Shown in pieces: positions 42,559-52,496 of a DNA stretch of 64,000 nt. A program made the translations under genes and the position numbers. The stretch comes from Cellulomonas dongxiuzhuiae (GTDB taxonomy: Bacteria; Actinomycetota; Actinomycetes; Actinomycetales; Cellulomonadaceae), in the NCBI RefSeq assembly GCF_018623035.1, contig NZ_CP076023.1:434001-498000 (forward strand), written 5' to 3'. The notes under the pieces were generated by a model. The model was not told the origin of the DNA. It was given only the letters and a program-made list of their open reading frames with translations, and did no database searches. How positions within the stretch are numbered: the stretch's first letter is position 1; each line of letters opens with the position of its first letter.

Positions 42559-45500
42559 GTGGCCACAGACGGGAGCGGGAGCGGGGTCATCGAGGATGAC
42601 GCCGCGCTCCTGCGCGCCACCCGGGAGGGTGAGACCGCCGCCTTCGGCCGCCTCTACGAGCGGCACGCCGGCGCGGCGCTCGTGGTGGCTCGGCAGTACA
42701 CCCACTCGGCCGCCGACGCCGAGGACGTCGTCTCCGACGCGTTCGCCAACGTGCACCGCGCGCTGCGGGGCGGTGGCGGACCCGAGAGCGCGTTCCGTGC
42801 CTACCTCTTCACCGTCGTGCGCCGGGTCGCCGCGGTGCACCGCACCGCCGGACGCCGCACCGAGCCGACCGACGACGTCGCCGTGCTCGAGACCGCCTCG
42901 ACGCCGGTCGAGACGGCGGAGGCACCCACCCTCGCCGGGTTCGAGCGCAGCGTCGTCGCCCGGGCGTTCCGCTCCCTGCCGGAGCGCTGGCGCGAGGTCC
43001 TGTGGCACAGCGAGGTCGAGGGGCTGACGCCCGCCCAGATCGCGCCGATCGTGGGTCTCACCGCCAACAGCACGGCGGCCCTCGCCTACCGCGCGCGCGA
43101 GGGCCTGCGTCAGGCCTACCTGCAGCAGCACCTGCAGGACCCGCTGGACGACGGCTGCCGCGCCGTTGCCGGCAAGCTGGGCGCGCACGTGCGCGGCGGG
43201 CTCGGCGCCCGGGACACGCGGCAGGTCGAGCAGCACCTCGACGACTGCGGGGAGTGCCGGGCCCTGGTCCTGGAGCTGGGCGACGTCAACCACGGCATGC
43301 GGGCCGTCGTGGCGCCCCTGGTCCTGGGGCTGCTGGGCCTCGGGGCGCTGGCCCATGAGCTGCCGGTCGGCGGCGGCCTCGCCGCGGGCGCCGCCGCGCT
43401 CACGCACCAGGGCGGCGTCGCGGCGTCGGGCGGGGTGGGTGGTGCGTCAGGTGGGGCGGGCGCCGCGGGTGGCGCGGCCGCCGGTACGGGCACGGCGGCG
43501 AGCGGTGCGGTAGCGAGCGGTGCGGCTGCGAGCAGTGCGGCGGCCAGCGGTGCGGCTGCGAGCAGCGCGGTGGCGGGCGGTGCGGCTGCGAGCAGCGCGG
43601 CGGCGGGCGGTGCGGCGGGGGTCGCGACCGGTGCCGCCGGGGTGCTCGCCGGTCTCTCCGCTGGTGCGGTCGCGGTCGCCGTCGCGGCGGTCGTGGTCGC
43701 CGTCGCGGTGGTGGTCGGCGCCGTGCAGCTGCTGTCGGGACCCGACGGCGTGGTCGCCGAGCCCCGGCCCGACGTGTCCGGCGCCTCGGAGACCGCCGCG
43801 GCGGCGCCGTCGGCGTCCCCGACCGCGGCGAGCGCGCCGTCGACGTCCCCGACGACCGCCCCGGAGCAGGACGAGGCGGCCGCCGACGACGACGCCGCCG
43901 CGACCGCCGACGAGGCCGTGCCGGGCCAGGTGCGCCCCACGGCCGCCGCCACGCGTGCACCGGCGGTGGCCGGCGCACCGAGCGCGGCACCGGCCGGACC
44001 GCCCGCACCGGGCGGAACGCCGGCACCGGACGCGCCGGGTGCGCCGGGCACCGACCCGACGACCGCGCCGACGCCGGCGCCGACCACCCCACCCCCGCCG
44101 GGACCGGCCGACGTCGTCGTCACCGCGCCCGGGGGTGGCATCGCCCTCACCGCCGGGGTCGCCGGACAGGCGATCACCCTCACGGTCGGCAACGCCGGCG
44201 GGCTGCCGGCCGCCGCCCTGGTCGCCGACGTCGCCCTGCCGTCCGGCGTCACGCTCGTCGCCGGCGAGCTGGCGGCCGGGGGCTTCGGCTTCTCGCCCGC
44301 GGACGCCGCCGCGTGGTCGTGCGTCACGGGCGGCGCCGGCGGCGACGCCACGTGCACGCTGCAGGAGCTGGCGCCCGGGCAGGAGGCGGTGCTCGCGCTG
44401 CAGGTCGCGGTCGACGAGTCGTACCTCGCGTCCGGTGACGAGGCCGTGCGGGTGCGGATCTCCGGCGACGGCGCCGTCTGGGAGCCGGCACCCATCCGGA
44501 TCGCCGTCGCGCCGTCGCCCCCACGCCTGGCCTTCGGGGAGCGGCCGCCGACCGACGTGCAGCTCGTCACCGGGCGCAGCCACCTCGTCGAGGTGCCCGT
44601 GCGCAACGCGGGCGGCACCGCCGTGAGCGCCGGTGCACCCGCCGTCGTCGAGGTGGGGCTGCCGCCCGGCGTGTCCGCCACGGGGGCCGCGCCGTGGTCG
44701 TGCACCAGCGCCGAGGGGTCGATCGCGTGCCGGCACGGCACGCTGGCTCCCTTCGAGCGCGCGACGCTCGGCCTCACGCTGAGCAGCTCGAGCACCGCCG
44801 CGACCGGCGCGGGCTCGGTGCAGGTCCGGCTCACGCCGTCCGCGCACCGGCCCGTCGAGACGTACGACGTCGCCTACCGCCTGGTGCGCCCCGCCATCCT
44901 GACGACGACTGTCCCCGCGACGCTCGACGTCGCGCCCGGCACCCCGGCCGAGCTGGCGGTCACGGTCGGCAACGAGGGCGACCTGACCGCGAGCGGCACG
45001 ACGCTGACCCTGACGGCGCCGCGCGGCGCCGCGGTCGCTGCCGGTGGCGGTGACGGCTGGGCCTGCGGGGGTGACGACGCCACCCGGACCTGCACGGCCG
45101 ACCTCGCCGCGGGTGCGCGCAGCGCGCTGACGGCCGCGGTGACGGTGCCGGTCGGGACCGTCGGGACCGTCGGTGCCGTCACGGTCACCGTCGCGGGCCC
45201 GGGCGCCGACGTGCCCGTCGCGTCCCGTCCCGTCGCCGTGACGTCCGTCGAGCCGGTGCTCACCGTCACGGAGGCCGCCGCGGTCGTCGACGGCTACCGC
45301 GGCGGCACGCTCGCGTTCGCCGTGGGGGTCGCGGGGAAGCGGGACGACGGCCGGCCCGCCGCGGCCGCCACCGGCGTCCTGGCCACCGTCACGCTGCCGC
45401 CGGGCGTCACGGTCGACCGGACCGGCGCGGGGCCGCGGACAGCCGGGTGCACCGACAGCGGCAGGTTCGTGGCCTGCGCCCTCGGTGAGCTGCCCGCCGG

Positions 45501-46602
45501 CGGGTTCGTCCCGGTGGAGGTGCCGATCCGCGCCGCGGGGGCCGTGCTGGGCACCGTCGACGTCCGCGTGACGGCCACCGGCGCGCAGGCGGCGTCGACC
45601 TCGACCAAGGTCGTCGTGCCGTCCGCGAACCTCACGCCCGTGTGGACGGGCGCCGGGGACCTCGACGTCGTCGAGGTCGGGGCGCCCCTCCTGCTGTGCG
45701 CCGACGCACGCGGCGGTGTGTGCCCCTCCGTGCACCGCGAGAGCGACAACAACGGCCTCGACATGCGTCCCCTCGACCAGGCGCCGCCTCCCGGTGCGCG
45801 GGCCCGCGTGCCGGTGTCCTCGCAGACGCTCCTCGACCTGCCCGCCGACCGGCCCGTCGTGTGGGCCGGCCTGTACTGGTCCGGCGTGCGGGGGACCTAC
45901 GACCCCTGGAGCGGTCCGCTCGACACCGCGCGGCTCCGCACGCCCGACGGGACGTGGACCCCCGTCACCGCCGACGCCGTCACGCAGGTGTCGGACACCA
46001 ACGGGCGGCGGTACTACCAGGCGGCCGTGGAGGTCACGGACCTCGTGGCGCGCGGCGGCGGCGGCGCCTGGGCGCTGGCCGACGCTGCCGTCAGCGAAGG
46101 GCGCAGCGACCGCGACCCGAGCTACTACGCCGGGTGGTCGCTGGTGGTGGTGCACGGGACGCCCGCCCCGGCGGGCACCCCCGGCGCGTCGTCGGTGACC
46201 GTGCACCAGGGCGGCGCCTGGATCGGCACGTCCGCTGCGGCACCCGCGTTCGTCTTCGTCGGCGAGGCGGGCGCCCGCACGCGCATCGGCGTCGTCGCGT
46301 GGGACGGGGACCGCGCCAACACGGGCGACCGGCTGACCCTCTCGGGCGTCGGCCCGCTGACGCCGCTGCGCTGGAACGGGTCGGCCGTCGTGGGCGGCGG
46401 GTCGGCCGACAACGCGTTCGACTCCACCGCGACCGGCTGGACCTACCCCAACGCGCTCGGCGTCGACGCCAAGGGCTTCGCGGAGGTCACGCTGCCGTCA
46501 GGGGTCGGGACGCTGACGCCCACCACGGCCGGCGACCAGTACCTCATCGGTGTCGTGACCGTGCGCACGGCGCAGGCGCCGCTCTCCGTCCCGGTGGGCT
46601 GA
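42559..46602 (+). CDS. Giant ECF sigma factor fused to zinc finger, two membrane helices and an extracellular region
   Basis: A 1347-residue protein. Residues 12-185 are ECF regions 2 and 4 (ALVVARQYTHSAADAEDVVSDAF, LPERWREVLWHSEVEGLTPAQIA in outline). Residues 226-233 are a zinc anti-sigma motif, HxxxCxxC (HLDDCGEC). Helix 1 is about 247-266 and helix 2 about 376-405, separated by an Ala/Ser/Gly repeat. A Pro/Ala-rich stalk runs to about 540, then three or more DUF11-like Ig folds with paired cysteines, then a C-terminal domain (WAGLYWSGVRGTYDPWSG, YYAGWSLVVVHG) like those in secreted adhesins. It resembles ECF groups with long C-terminal extensions (for example ECF52-like). GTG at 42559 is chosen; ATG at 42490 is an alternative. 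Confidence 0.82.
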   Translation: MATDGSGSGVIEDDAALLRATREGETAAFGRLYERHAGAALVVARQYTHSAADAEDVVSDAFANVHRALRGGGGPESAFRAYLFTVVRRVAAVHRTAGRRTEPTDDVAVLETASTPVETAEAPTLAGFERSVVARAFRSLPERWREVLWHSEVEGLTPAQIAPIVGLTANSTAALAYRAREGLRQAYLQQHLQDPLDDGCRAVAGKLGAHVRGGLGARDTRQVEQHLDDCGECRALVLELGDVNHGMRAVVAPLVLGLLGLGALAHELPVGGGLAAGAAALTHQGGVAASGGVGGASGGAGAAGGAAAGTGTAASGAVASGAAASSAAASGAAASSAVAGGAAASSAAAGGAAGVATGAAGVLAGLSAGAVAVAVAAVVVAVAVVVGAVQLLSGPDGVVAEPRPDVSGASETAAAAPSASPTAASAPSTSPTTAPEQDEAAADDDAAATADEAVPGQVRPTAAATRAPAVAGAPSAAPAGPPAPGGTPAPDAPGAPGTDPTTAPTPAPTTPPPPGPADVVVTAPGGGIALTAGVAGQAITLTVGNAGGLPAAALVADVALPSGVTLVAGELAAGGFGFSPADAAAWSCVTGGAGGDATCTLQELAPGQEAVLALQVAVDESYLASGDEAVRVRISGDGAVWEPAPIRIAVAPSPPRLAFGERPPTDVQLVTGRSHLVEVPVRNAGGTAVSAGAPAVVEVGLPPGVSATGAAPWSCTSAEGSIACRHGTLAPFERATLGLTLSSSSTAATGAGSVQVRLTPSAHRPVETYDVAYRLVRPAILTTTVPATLDVAPGTPAELAVTVGNEGDLTASGTTLTLTAPRGAAVAAGGGDGWACGGDDATRTCTADLAAGARSALTAAVTVPVGTVGTVGAVTVTVAGPGADVPVASRPVAVTSVEPVLTVTEAAAVVDGYRGGTLAFAVGVAGKRDDGRPAAAATGVLATVTLPPGVTVDRTGAGPRTAGCTDSGRFVACALGELPAGGFVPVEVPIRAAGAVLGTVDVRVTATGAQAASTSTKVVVPSANLTPVWTGAGDLDVVEVGAPLLLCADARGGVCPSVHRESDNNGLDMRPLDQAPPPGARARVPVSSQTLLDLPADRPVVWAGLYWSGVRGTYDPWSGPLDTARLRTPDGTWTPVTADAVTQVSDTNGRRYYQAAVEVTDLVARGGGGAWALADAAVSEGRSDRDPSYYAGWSLVVVHGTPAPAGTPGASSVTVHQGGAWIGTSAAAPAFVFVGEAGARTRIGVVAWDGDRANTGDRLTLSGVGPLTPLRWNGSAVVGGGSADNAFDSTATGWTYPNALGVDAKGFAEVTLPSGVGTLTPTTAGDQYLIGVVTVRTAQAPLSVPVG
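43498..43618 (+). repeat. Degenerate Ala/Ser/Gly-coding tandem repeat inside the ECF fusion gene
   Basis: About 120 bp of imperfect 15/30-bp units (core GCGAGCGGTGCGGCT) encode a run of SGAAASSAA-type heptads between the two membrane helices. Unit number is likely to vary between strains by slippage. Confidence 0.7.
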
Positions 46603-46661
46603 GCCGACCTTCACGCCGCCGCACGTGGCGCTGCTGCCGTGCGGTCGGGTCGGACGAAGGT

Positions 46662-46714
46662 GCGCTGCCGAGCCGGACGGGGTCCCCCGATCCCGTGCAC
46701 CGGCTCGGCAGCGC
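46662..46714. terminator. Bidirectional terminator after the ECF fusion gene
   Basis: A perfect 15-bp stem (GCGCTGCCGAGCCGG at 46662-46676 with its complement at 46700-46714) around a 23-base loop, between convergent genes. Confidence 0.7.
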
Positions 46715-46720
46715 GTGTCC

Positions 46721-47107
46721 TCAGCGGGCGTCCCCCGAGCCGCTGAGGACGTCTGGGTCGCTCGCCGAGGAGTCGTCCTCCACCGGGTCGAGCAGCCGGA
46801 GGTGGGGGAGGCGGTCCCGGAAGCGGCGCACCTCACCGGTCGTGCCGGGCACGAGCGACAGCGCGGCGAACGTCTCGGCGCCCGGCAGCGCGTCCTGCGC
46901 GAGCTCGCGCAGGAGGTCGGCGGTCTCGGCGAGGTCGCGTGCTGAGGGACGGGGGCGCGTGCCCTCGTCGTCGGGCTCGTCGTCGACGTCGTCGGGCAGG
47001 CTGACGTACAGCACGAAGCCCGCGCGGGACCCGCTGGGCGGGACCGGCGCGACGGGGACGGGGCGAGGGGCGGCGCGACGGCCGCGCAGACGAGCAGGTG
47101 AGGTCAT
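46721..47107 (-). CDS. Hypothetical protein, 128 residues
   Basis: Composition and codon use are those of a real gene. The N-terminus is basic (SPARLRGRRAAPRP), then a folded-looking core (RAGFVLYVSLPDDVDDEPDDEG, ARDLAETADLLRELAQDALPGAETFAALSLVPG) and an acidic C-terminus. ATG at 47107 preceded by GGAGAC. No known domain recognised. It stands alone between the ECF fusion gene and upp. Confidence 0.6.
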   Translation of the reverse strand: MTSPARLRGRRAAPRPVPVAPVPPSGSRAGFVLYVSLPDDVDDEPDDEGTRPRPSARDLAETADLLRELAQDALPGAETFAALSLVPGTTGEVRRFRDRLPHLRLLDPVEDDSSASDPDVLSGSGDAR

Positions 47108-47366
47108 GGGAGTCTCCGGGCTGGGTGACCGGCGGCGGTGCCTGCAGCGGTCGGTGGACGGACGGGCCGGGGTCGGGTCAGGCCCGACAGCAGCACGGAT
47201 GCCACCCGCAGACGCGCACGCGGCCGCGACCGGCGCGCAGAGGGGACGTCTCGGGACTCACCGGACGATCGTGGCACGGTGGGCGCTGTCACCCCAAGGA
47301 GTTACCCGAGGCGTCTCAGGCCTTGGTACCGCGCCCACGAGCGTCGGCACGCGGGAGCGGCCCGCG

Positions 47367-48002
47367 TCAGACGATGCCGTACAGGCGGTCGCCCGCGTCT
47401 CCCAGGCCCGGCACGATGTACGCCTTCTCGTTGAGCCGCTCGTCGACGGCCGCCACGACGACCTGCACGTCCGCGCGGTCCCCGACGAACTGCTCGACCA
47501 CGCGGATGCCCTCGGGCGCCGCGATGAGGCAGACCGCGGTGACGTCCCGCGCCCCGCGCTGCAGCAGGTAGTCGATCGACGCGACGAGCGTGTTGCCCGT
47601 CGCCAGCATCGGGTCGAGCAGGAAGCACTGGCGACCGGTGAGGTCGTCCGGCAGGCGGTTGGCGTACGTGATCGCCTCGAGCGTCTCCTCGTCGCGCTGC
47701 AGGCCGAGGAAGCCGACCTCGGCCGTCGGGAGCAGGCGCGTCATGCCCTCGAGCATCCCGAGCCCCGCCCGCAGGATCGGCACGACGATGGGGCTGGGGT
47801 TCGCGAGCTTCACACCGCTCGTCGTCGCGACGGGCGTCACCACCTGGACGTCGCGCGTGCGCACGTGCCGCGTCGCCTCGTAGGCGAGCAGGGTCACCAG
47901 CTCGTCGACGAGCTGGCGGAACGTGGGGCTGGCCGTGTCCGCGTCACGCAGGACCGCGAGCTTGTGGGCGACGAGCGGGTGGTCGGCGACGTGCAGGCGC
48001 AT
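47367..48002 (-). CDS. upp: Uracil phosphoribosyltransferase
   Basis: A 211-residue pyrimidine salvage enzyme that makes UMP from uracil and PRPP. Family landmarks: [20 protein letters not shown] start, [12 protein letters not shown], the PRPP loop DPMLATGNT and the C-terminal [14 protein letters not shown] uracil-binding segment. Length is exactly typical. It is divergent from tadA. Confidence 0.97.
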   Translation of the reverse strand: MRLHVADHPLVAHKLAVLRDADTASPTFRQLVDELVTLLAYEATRHVRTRDVQVVTPVATTSGVKLANPSPIVVPILRAGLGMLEGMTRLLPTAEVGFLGLQRDEETLEAITYANRLPDDLTGRQCFLLDPMLATGNTLVASIDYLLQRGARDVTAVCLIAAPEGIRVVEQFVGDRADVQVVVAAVDERLNEKAYIVPGLGDAGDRLYGIV

Positions 48003-48165
48003 GAACGTCAGGGTAGTGCGAGGATGCCCTCTGCTGCCCGGGACGGTGCGGAGCGCACGCGACGACGTGCGCGACCTCGAGCGGTGCGGGACGGCGGACG
48101 CGTGTGCGGGTCCGGTGCGCGGCGGTGGCCGAGGGGTGCGGGACGGCGTGGGGCGGAGGCGGGGC

Positions 48166-48735
48166 GTGGGGAAGCGGACGGACATCGACCCGCCGTCGTC
48201 GACCCCCGTGGTCGGTGGCGCCGAGGTGCCCGGCGTGGCCGAGACCCCGCGCGTCGTCGTCGGGGCGCCGTCGCCGTCGGCGACGACTGCGGACGAGGCG
48301 GCGATGGGCCTTGCCCTCGCCGAGGCCCGCGCCGCGCTGACCAGCGGGGACGTGCCGGTGGGCGCCGTCGTGCTGGGTCCCGACGGCGCGGTCGTCGGCC
48401 GCGGACGCAACGTGCGCGAGGCCGACGCCGACCCCACGGGGCACGCCGAGGTCGTGGCGCTGCGCGCGGCGGCCGCCGCCCTGGGTTCCTGGCGCCTGGA
48501 CGGCTGCACGCTGGTCGTGACCCTCGAGCCGTGCCTCATGTGCGCCGGCGCGCTGCTGCAGGCACGCGTCCCGCGCCTCGTGCTCGGTGCGTGGGACGAG
48601 AAGGCCGGCGCGTGCGGCTCGCAGTGGGACGTCGTGCGCGACCGCCGGTCCCTGCACCGCGTGGAGGTCGTCGCGGGCGTCCGCGCCGAGGAGTCGGCGA
48701 CCCTCCTGCGCGACTTCTTCCACCCCCACCGCTGA
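48166..48735 (+). CDS. tadA: tRNA-specific adenosine deaminase
   Basis: A 189-residue zinc-dependent deaminase that converts the wobble adenosine of tRNA-Arg(ACG) to inosine. The active site is GHAEVVAL (His, catalytic Glu) and [10 protein letters not shown] (two Cys). GTG at 48166 has GGAGG six bases upstream; this gives a 45-residue Pro/Val-rich N-terminal extension before the usual TadA start, so an internal start nearer the core (about 48304) is possible. The upp/tadA divergent pair is common in actinobacteria. Confidence 0.92.
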   Translation: MGKRTDIDPPSSTPVVGGAEVPGVAETPRVVVGAPSPSATTADEAAMGLALAEARAALTSGDVPVGAVVLGPDGAVVGRGRNVREADADPTGHAEVVALRAAAAALGSWRLDGCTLVVTLEPCLMCAGALLQARVPRLVLGAWDEKAGACGSQWDVVRDRRSLHRVEVVAGVRAEESATLLRDFFHPHR

Positions 48736-48777
48736 GGCCCACCCAGGCCACCTACCGCGCTCGGCGTCAGGCGGGCG

Positions 48778-49668
48778 TCAGTGGGGGAGTGGGGGCAGGA
48801 GGTCGGCGAGCTGCGTGAGGGTCTCGCTCGTGCCCGCGTCCAGGGTCAGCGTCGCGTAGACGTCGCCGCGCGTGGCGCCGCGGTTGACGACGACGACGGG
48901 CCGTCCGGACCGCGCGGCGTGGCGGACGAACCGCCGGCCCGAGTGCACCGTCAGGGACGAGCCCGCGACGAGCAGCGCGTCGGCGGCGTCGACCATCGCG
49001 TACGCCCGCTCGACGCGCTCGCGCGGCACGTTCTCGCCGAAGTAGACGATGTCGGGCTTGAGGATGCCGCCGCACCCGCGGGACGGGTCGTCGGGGTCGG
49101 GCTGCCAGCACGCCTGCACGCGGAAGTCCGCGGTCTGCTCGACGACCGCGTCGGCATCGGGCGCGATCTCGACGTCCGCAATCTGTCCCATCCGCTCGAC
49201 GAAGCCCGGGTTGAGCGCCTCCAGGCGCTCCGCCAACGCGGTGCGCGGCACGACGCGGTGGCACCGCAGGCACACGACGCGGTCGTACCGGCCGTGCAGG
49301 TCGATGACGTGGCGCGACCCCGCGGCCTCGTGCAGCAGGTCCACGTTCTGCGTGATGAGCCCGAGCACGACGCCCCGCTGCTCCATCGCCGCCAGCGCGC
49401 GGTGGCCCGCGTTCGGCACCGTCCGGTGCACGTGCCGCCACCCCACGTGGTTGCGCGCCCAGTAGTGCCGGCGGAACGCCTCGTCGCCGACGAACTGCTG
49501 GAACGTCATCGGCGTGCGCGGCGGCGAGTCGGGCCCGCGGTAGTCGGGGATGCCGGAGTCCGTCGAGACGCCCGCGCCCGTCAGGACCGTCAGCCGGAGC
49601 CCGCTCAGGAGCGCGACGACGTCCGCGAGGGAGCCCCGCGTGACGGGGACGGTCGGGGACGTGCTCAC
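48778..49668 (-). CDS. Sirtuin (NAD-dependent protein deacylase), SIRT4-like
   Basis: A 296-residue Sir2-family enzyme. NAD site: [17 protein letters not shown]; active site: [13 protein letters not shown] and the catalytic His in [15 protein letters not shown]; zinc site: CLRC with a second pair [24 protein letters not shown] is typical of the class II (SIRT4-like) branch. GTG start at 49668 with a weak ribosome site. It would remove acetyl or other acyl groups from lysines using NAD. Confidence 0.93.
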   Translation of the reverse strand: MSTSPTVPVTRGSLADVVALLSGLRLTVLTGAGVSTDSGIPDYRGPDSPPRTPMTFQQFVGDEAFRRHYWARNHVGWRHVHRTVPNAGHRALAAMEQRGVVLGLITQNVDLLHEAAGSRHVIDLHGRYDRVVCLRCHRVVPRTALAERLEALNPGFVERMGQIADVEIAPDADAVVEQTADFRVQACWQPDPDDPSRGCGGILKPDIVYFGENVPRERVERAYAMVDAADALLVAGSSLTVHSGRRFVRHAARSGRPVVVVNRGATRGDVYATLTLDAGTSETLTQLADLLPPLPH

Positions 49669-49714
49669 CTGTCCACGGTACGACGAGCGCGCGCAGTACC
49701 ACCGCCGCAACGGA

Positions 49715-49744
49715 TTGGGTCCGACGGCGCCGAGCGGGTACTGT
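49715..49744 (+). promoter_or_regulatory. Promoter of tRNA-Ser
   Basis: A -35 box TTGGGT (49715-49720), an 18-bp spacer and a -10 box TACTGT (49739-49744) end 10 bp before the tRNA, correct for a housekeeping promoter with a very short leader. Confidence 0.6.
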
Positions 49745-49754
49745 GACCCCCCGA

Positions 49755-49844
49755 GGTAGCGTGTCCGAGCGGCCTAAGGAGCACGCCTCGAAAGCGTGTG
49801 TGGGTGAAAGTCCACCGTGGGTTCAAATCCCACCGCTACCGCCA
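49755..49844 (+). tRNA. tRNA-Ser (anticodon CGA)
   Basis: A class II tRNA with a long variable arm. Acceptor GGTAGCG pairs with CGCTACC; the anticodon stem CACGC/GCGTG presents loop CTCGAAA with anticodon CGA; the T-loop is GTTCAAATC; discriminator G and CCA are encoded (to 49844). Its 3' end forms the beginning of the left 72-bp repeat of the downstream mobile island. Confidence 0.95.
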
Positions 49845-49910
49845 GGGGGTACTGACGGAACTCAGTGCCTTGAAGTGACAGAACCCCTCGCGGGGGCCCG
49901 GAAGGGCTCC
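49839..49910 (+). repeat. Left 72-bp direct repeat (attL-like) at the tRNA-Ser 3' end
   Basis: Identical over 72 bp to 58993-59064. It starts in the last acceptor-stem bases of the tRNA and includes its downstream GC-rich terminator half. The placement at a tRNA 3' end and perfect duplication 9.15 kb away mark the edges of an integrated element. Confidence 0.9.
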
Positions 49911-50080
49911 GAGCGGGGGGTTTCGTCGTCTCGGGGGCGGTTTGAGGGGTCACGAGGGTGACGCGTCGGGCCGTAGGCCCACGGTCGGTGCTCTGGCGAA
50001 CGACGACGGATGCGCCGATGGCCCGCTGGCCTGAGGCCGCGGGCGATCGGTGGATGTGAAGTTCGGGGTGGCCTGAGGGG
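49911..50080. other. Island left-end spacer
   Basis: 170 bp between the repeat and the recombinase gene, continuing the terminator stem (GCGGGGGGTTT) of the tRNA. Otherwise nothing is recognised. Confidence 0.5.
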
Positions 50081-52293
50081 TCAGGCTGCGATCGGCGGTT
50101 CGACCGCCGCCTCGTGCTCGAGGAGCTCGACGGGTTCGTATCCGAGTACGTCGGGCGCTTGGGTCAGGACGATGTCGTCACCCGTGTAGCCGGTGGTGCG
50201 TGCCCACTTGCGCAGCATGCGCAGGCTGTAGTGGACGATCGCGAAGGTGGCCATGAGCCCGGCGGCAGCGAGGCCGACGACGCGGATGGAGCCGCGCTGG
50301 ACGCCTTCGCGGTCGAGGGTCTTGAGGTTGCCGTAGCCGCTCTCGACGCCGTTGCGACGGTTCCACTCGGTGGTCCATGCCGGTGAGCCCCAGCGCAGGC
50401 GCTGCCGCAGATGCTGCATGACTGTCCCCGGAATCGTGATCGTCGCCTGCTGGAAGACCTTCTTCTTGCGCTGGCCGCGGTCGCCGTGTCGCGGCCGTGC
50501 GTCGGAGCGAAGAAGTGCCGGGTGCCGTTCGTCTTGCGTCGGCCGTTCGGGACGAGCGCGTACTGCTCGAGCTCGGCCTGGGCTGCCTGGAACACGCGAA
50601 GAGCCGCGAGGTTCGTCTCGTACTCGGCTGTGTGCTTCGGGTTCGCGTTCGGGCCGGGCTTCTTGAGCGCGAAGCGCGGCGGGCGAGCGATCTTGTGCAG
50701 GTGCCGCGGTGTCCACGGTGCGCAGGGCCATCCGTCGATCATCATGACGCCGGTCTGGTGATCCAGGACCGGGCCTCGCTGGACTTCGGCGAGGTCGAAG
50801 ACCTGGTCCAGGCCGCGCTGCAGCACCGGATCAGCCCAGTGGTCGTGGGTCGCCATGGAGAAGCCGCGATCGACGATGACCTCGCTCACGGGCTGGCGCG
50901 CCATCAGGCTGTCGATCATCCGCAGGGCCGGGCCGGCGACTGATGCGTTGCCAGGGACCAGCTTCATCGCGGTGATGAGCTTGAGTGGCTGCTCCGGGGA
51001 GCCCTTGGCGAACGAGGTGCTGACCGTGAGCATCTGGTACCCGAAGAAGCGCTTCGCGTCGTACTTGTTGTGAGTGGCGGTCTGGTAGCCCCAGCGTGCG
51101 TCCGGGTCCCACGCCTGGGTGGGATTCAGGACGAAGGTGCTGTCGTCCAAGCGGTAGTCCTCGCCCTTGGTGGCCCGGACCTGCCGGGCGCCGCGAGACC
51201 AGGACGGCAGGGAGGAGGCGTCGATCGCGATGACGTCGGCCGTGGTGCTCGCCGCGGACCCGCGACGGGCTTCCCCAGTCCGTACCCGGCTCGCGTACAT
51301 CTCGACGAACGGCCCGGACAGCAGTTCCAGTGCGGTCGGTGCGGCGGCTGGTTCAGGCCGATTCGGCAGCGACCACACCCACTGCAGGAACGCGACGACG
51401 ATCGTCGCGGCATTGCGTGCCGAGACCACCGACGGCGGCTCGAATCCGGCGACCATCTGCACCGTCAAGGGCCGCAGCGCCGCCCGCGCCCGGTCGTCGA
51501 GGGTCTGCGGCCGGTAGGTCTCGATCGCCGACCGGACCGCCGGCTCGAGCGGCGCCATGTCGGGGTGGGCTGCCGCTCGGGGCCCCTGGGTCGCGCGCCG
51601 GTAAGCGGCACGGTCCGCTCGCGCCTGTGCGAGCTGCTGGCGCTGCGAAGTCTTCTTCGTGTTCGTGGGTGTTGTGGCTCGAACCACCTCCGTCATCAGT
51701 TGCACATCGTCGGCGTCCAGGTACGCGCCCAGGACGTCTCGGTCGACCGGCACGGTGCCGGCCGGGATCCCCGTGACAATGGAGGGGCGCGCAGTTGCGA
51801 TGAGTCCTTCCAGCCTGAAGTAACTCAGCCGGTGCCCGCTGAGCCTCTCCGCCAGCGCTGCGACCGTGGGCAGCGACGAGCGGGAGCACACGGTCCGCAG
51901 AGCAGCCGGAGCAGGTGCTGCACGCCGTCGAAGGGCCCTGTGTATGGCAGGTTCCCGCGGGACTTCCGCCACGGCGCGCTGCAGCGTCAGTAGGCGCCGG
52001 ATGTGGTTCTGGCGCGTGCCCTGCGGGCCGGTGAAGCCGGCGGCGAACCGCTCGATCGCCGCGTCCGAAAGCAGGGCTCTCAGGTCCGGAACCTCGCCGG
52101 GATGCCACCCGCAGGGGCTGGCGAGGAAGGCGCACAGGCTCGACCCGAGAACCTTCGCGTCCTCCGGGTTCTTGGGTGCGGCCGCCGTCAGTGCGGCACG
52201 GACCGGCGCAGCGGCGTGCGTCCAGGCGTCGGCAGAGAGCAGTCGGGGGCGGTAGGTGGCGATGCGATGCGTGATCGCGTTGTTGTTGTCCAT
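50081..52293 (-). pseudogene. DDE-type transposase/recombinase-like protein with duplicated N-terminal module, frameshifted
   Basis: About 736 codons from ATG at 52293 to the stop at 50081, interrupted by one frameshift between about 50465 and 50515 (upstream frame ends HFFAPTHGRD, downstream resumes GQRKKKVFQQATITIPG). Two related about 100-residue helical modules (IATYRPRLLSADAW... and IETYRPQTLDDRAR..., residues about 10-110 and 255-350) look like SAM-like DNA-binding or core-binding domains. The catalytic part has Asp in VIAIDASSLPSW (about 356), Asp in VIVDRGFS (about 474) and Glu in NGVESGYGNLK (about 649), a DDE triad. It is the only recombinase-like gene in the island. The shift may be a real mutation, programmed, or a sequencing error. 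Confidence 0.65.
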
Positions 52294-52496
52294 GCCAGGA
52301 CTCGTGCGCTGCTCGCGGTCTCCGGCAATCGGCGCACGGACGCGGTCGCGATCGGAGCGGAGGGGGCGCGTCTACGCATCTGGCGACCGGGGTTGTGCCC
52401 GGTGAGTGCGCGCACACAGGTGTCGTCGAGCGAACGCAGCTCAGCATCACCAGCGACAACCCAGTCGCCAGGGGTGTCCAACCCATGGAGGACAAC
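52294..52496. promoter_or_regulatory. Divergent promoter region of the recombinase and small partner
   Basis: 203 bp between divergent starts at 52293 and 52497. No clear palindrome or -10/-35 pair stands out. Confidence 0.35.

Noticed and set aside
43498..43618. Possible CRISPR-like repeat array
   Set aside because: The units are degenerate, lack unique spacers and encode an in-frame Ala/Ser linker.
43447..46206. A 919-codon minus-strand frame opposite the ECF fusion gene
   Set aside because: Antisense artefact of GC-rich third positions; no protein-like composition.
50081..52293. Simple insertion sequence
   Set aside because: No terminal inverted repeats or target-site duplication seen around the gene; the boundaries that exist are the 72-bp island repeats.
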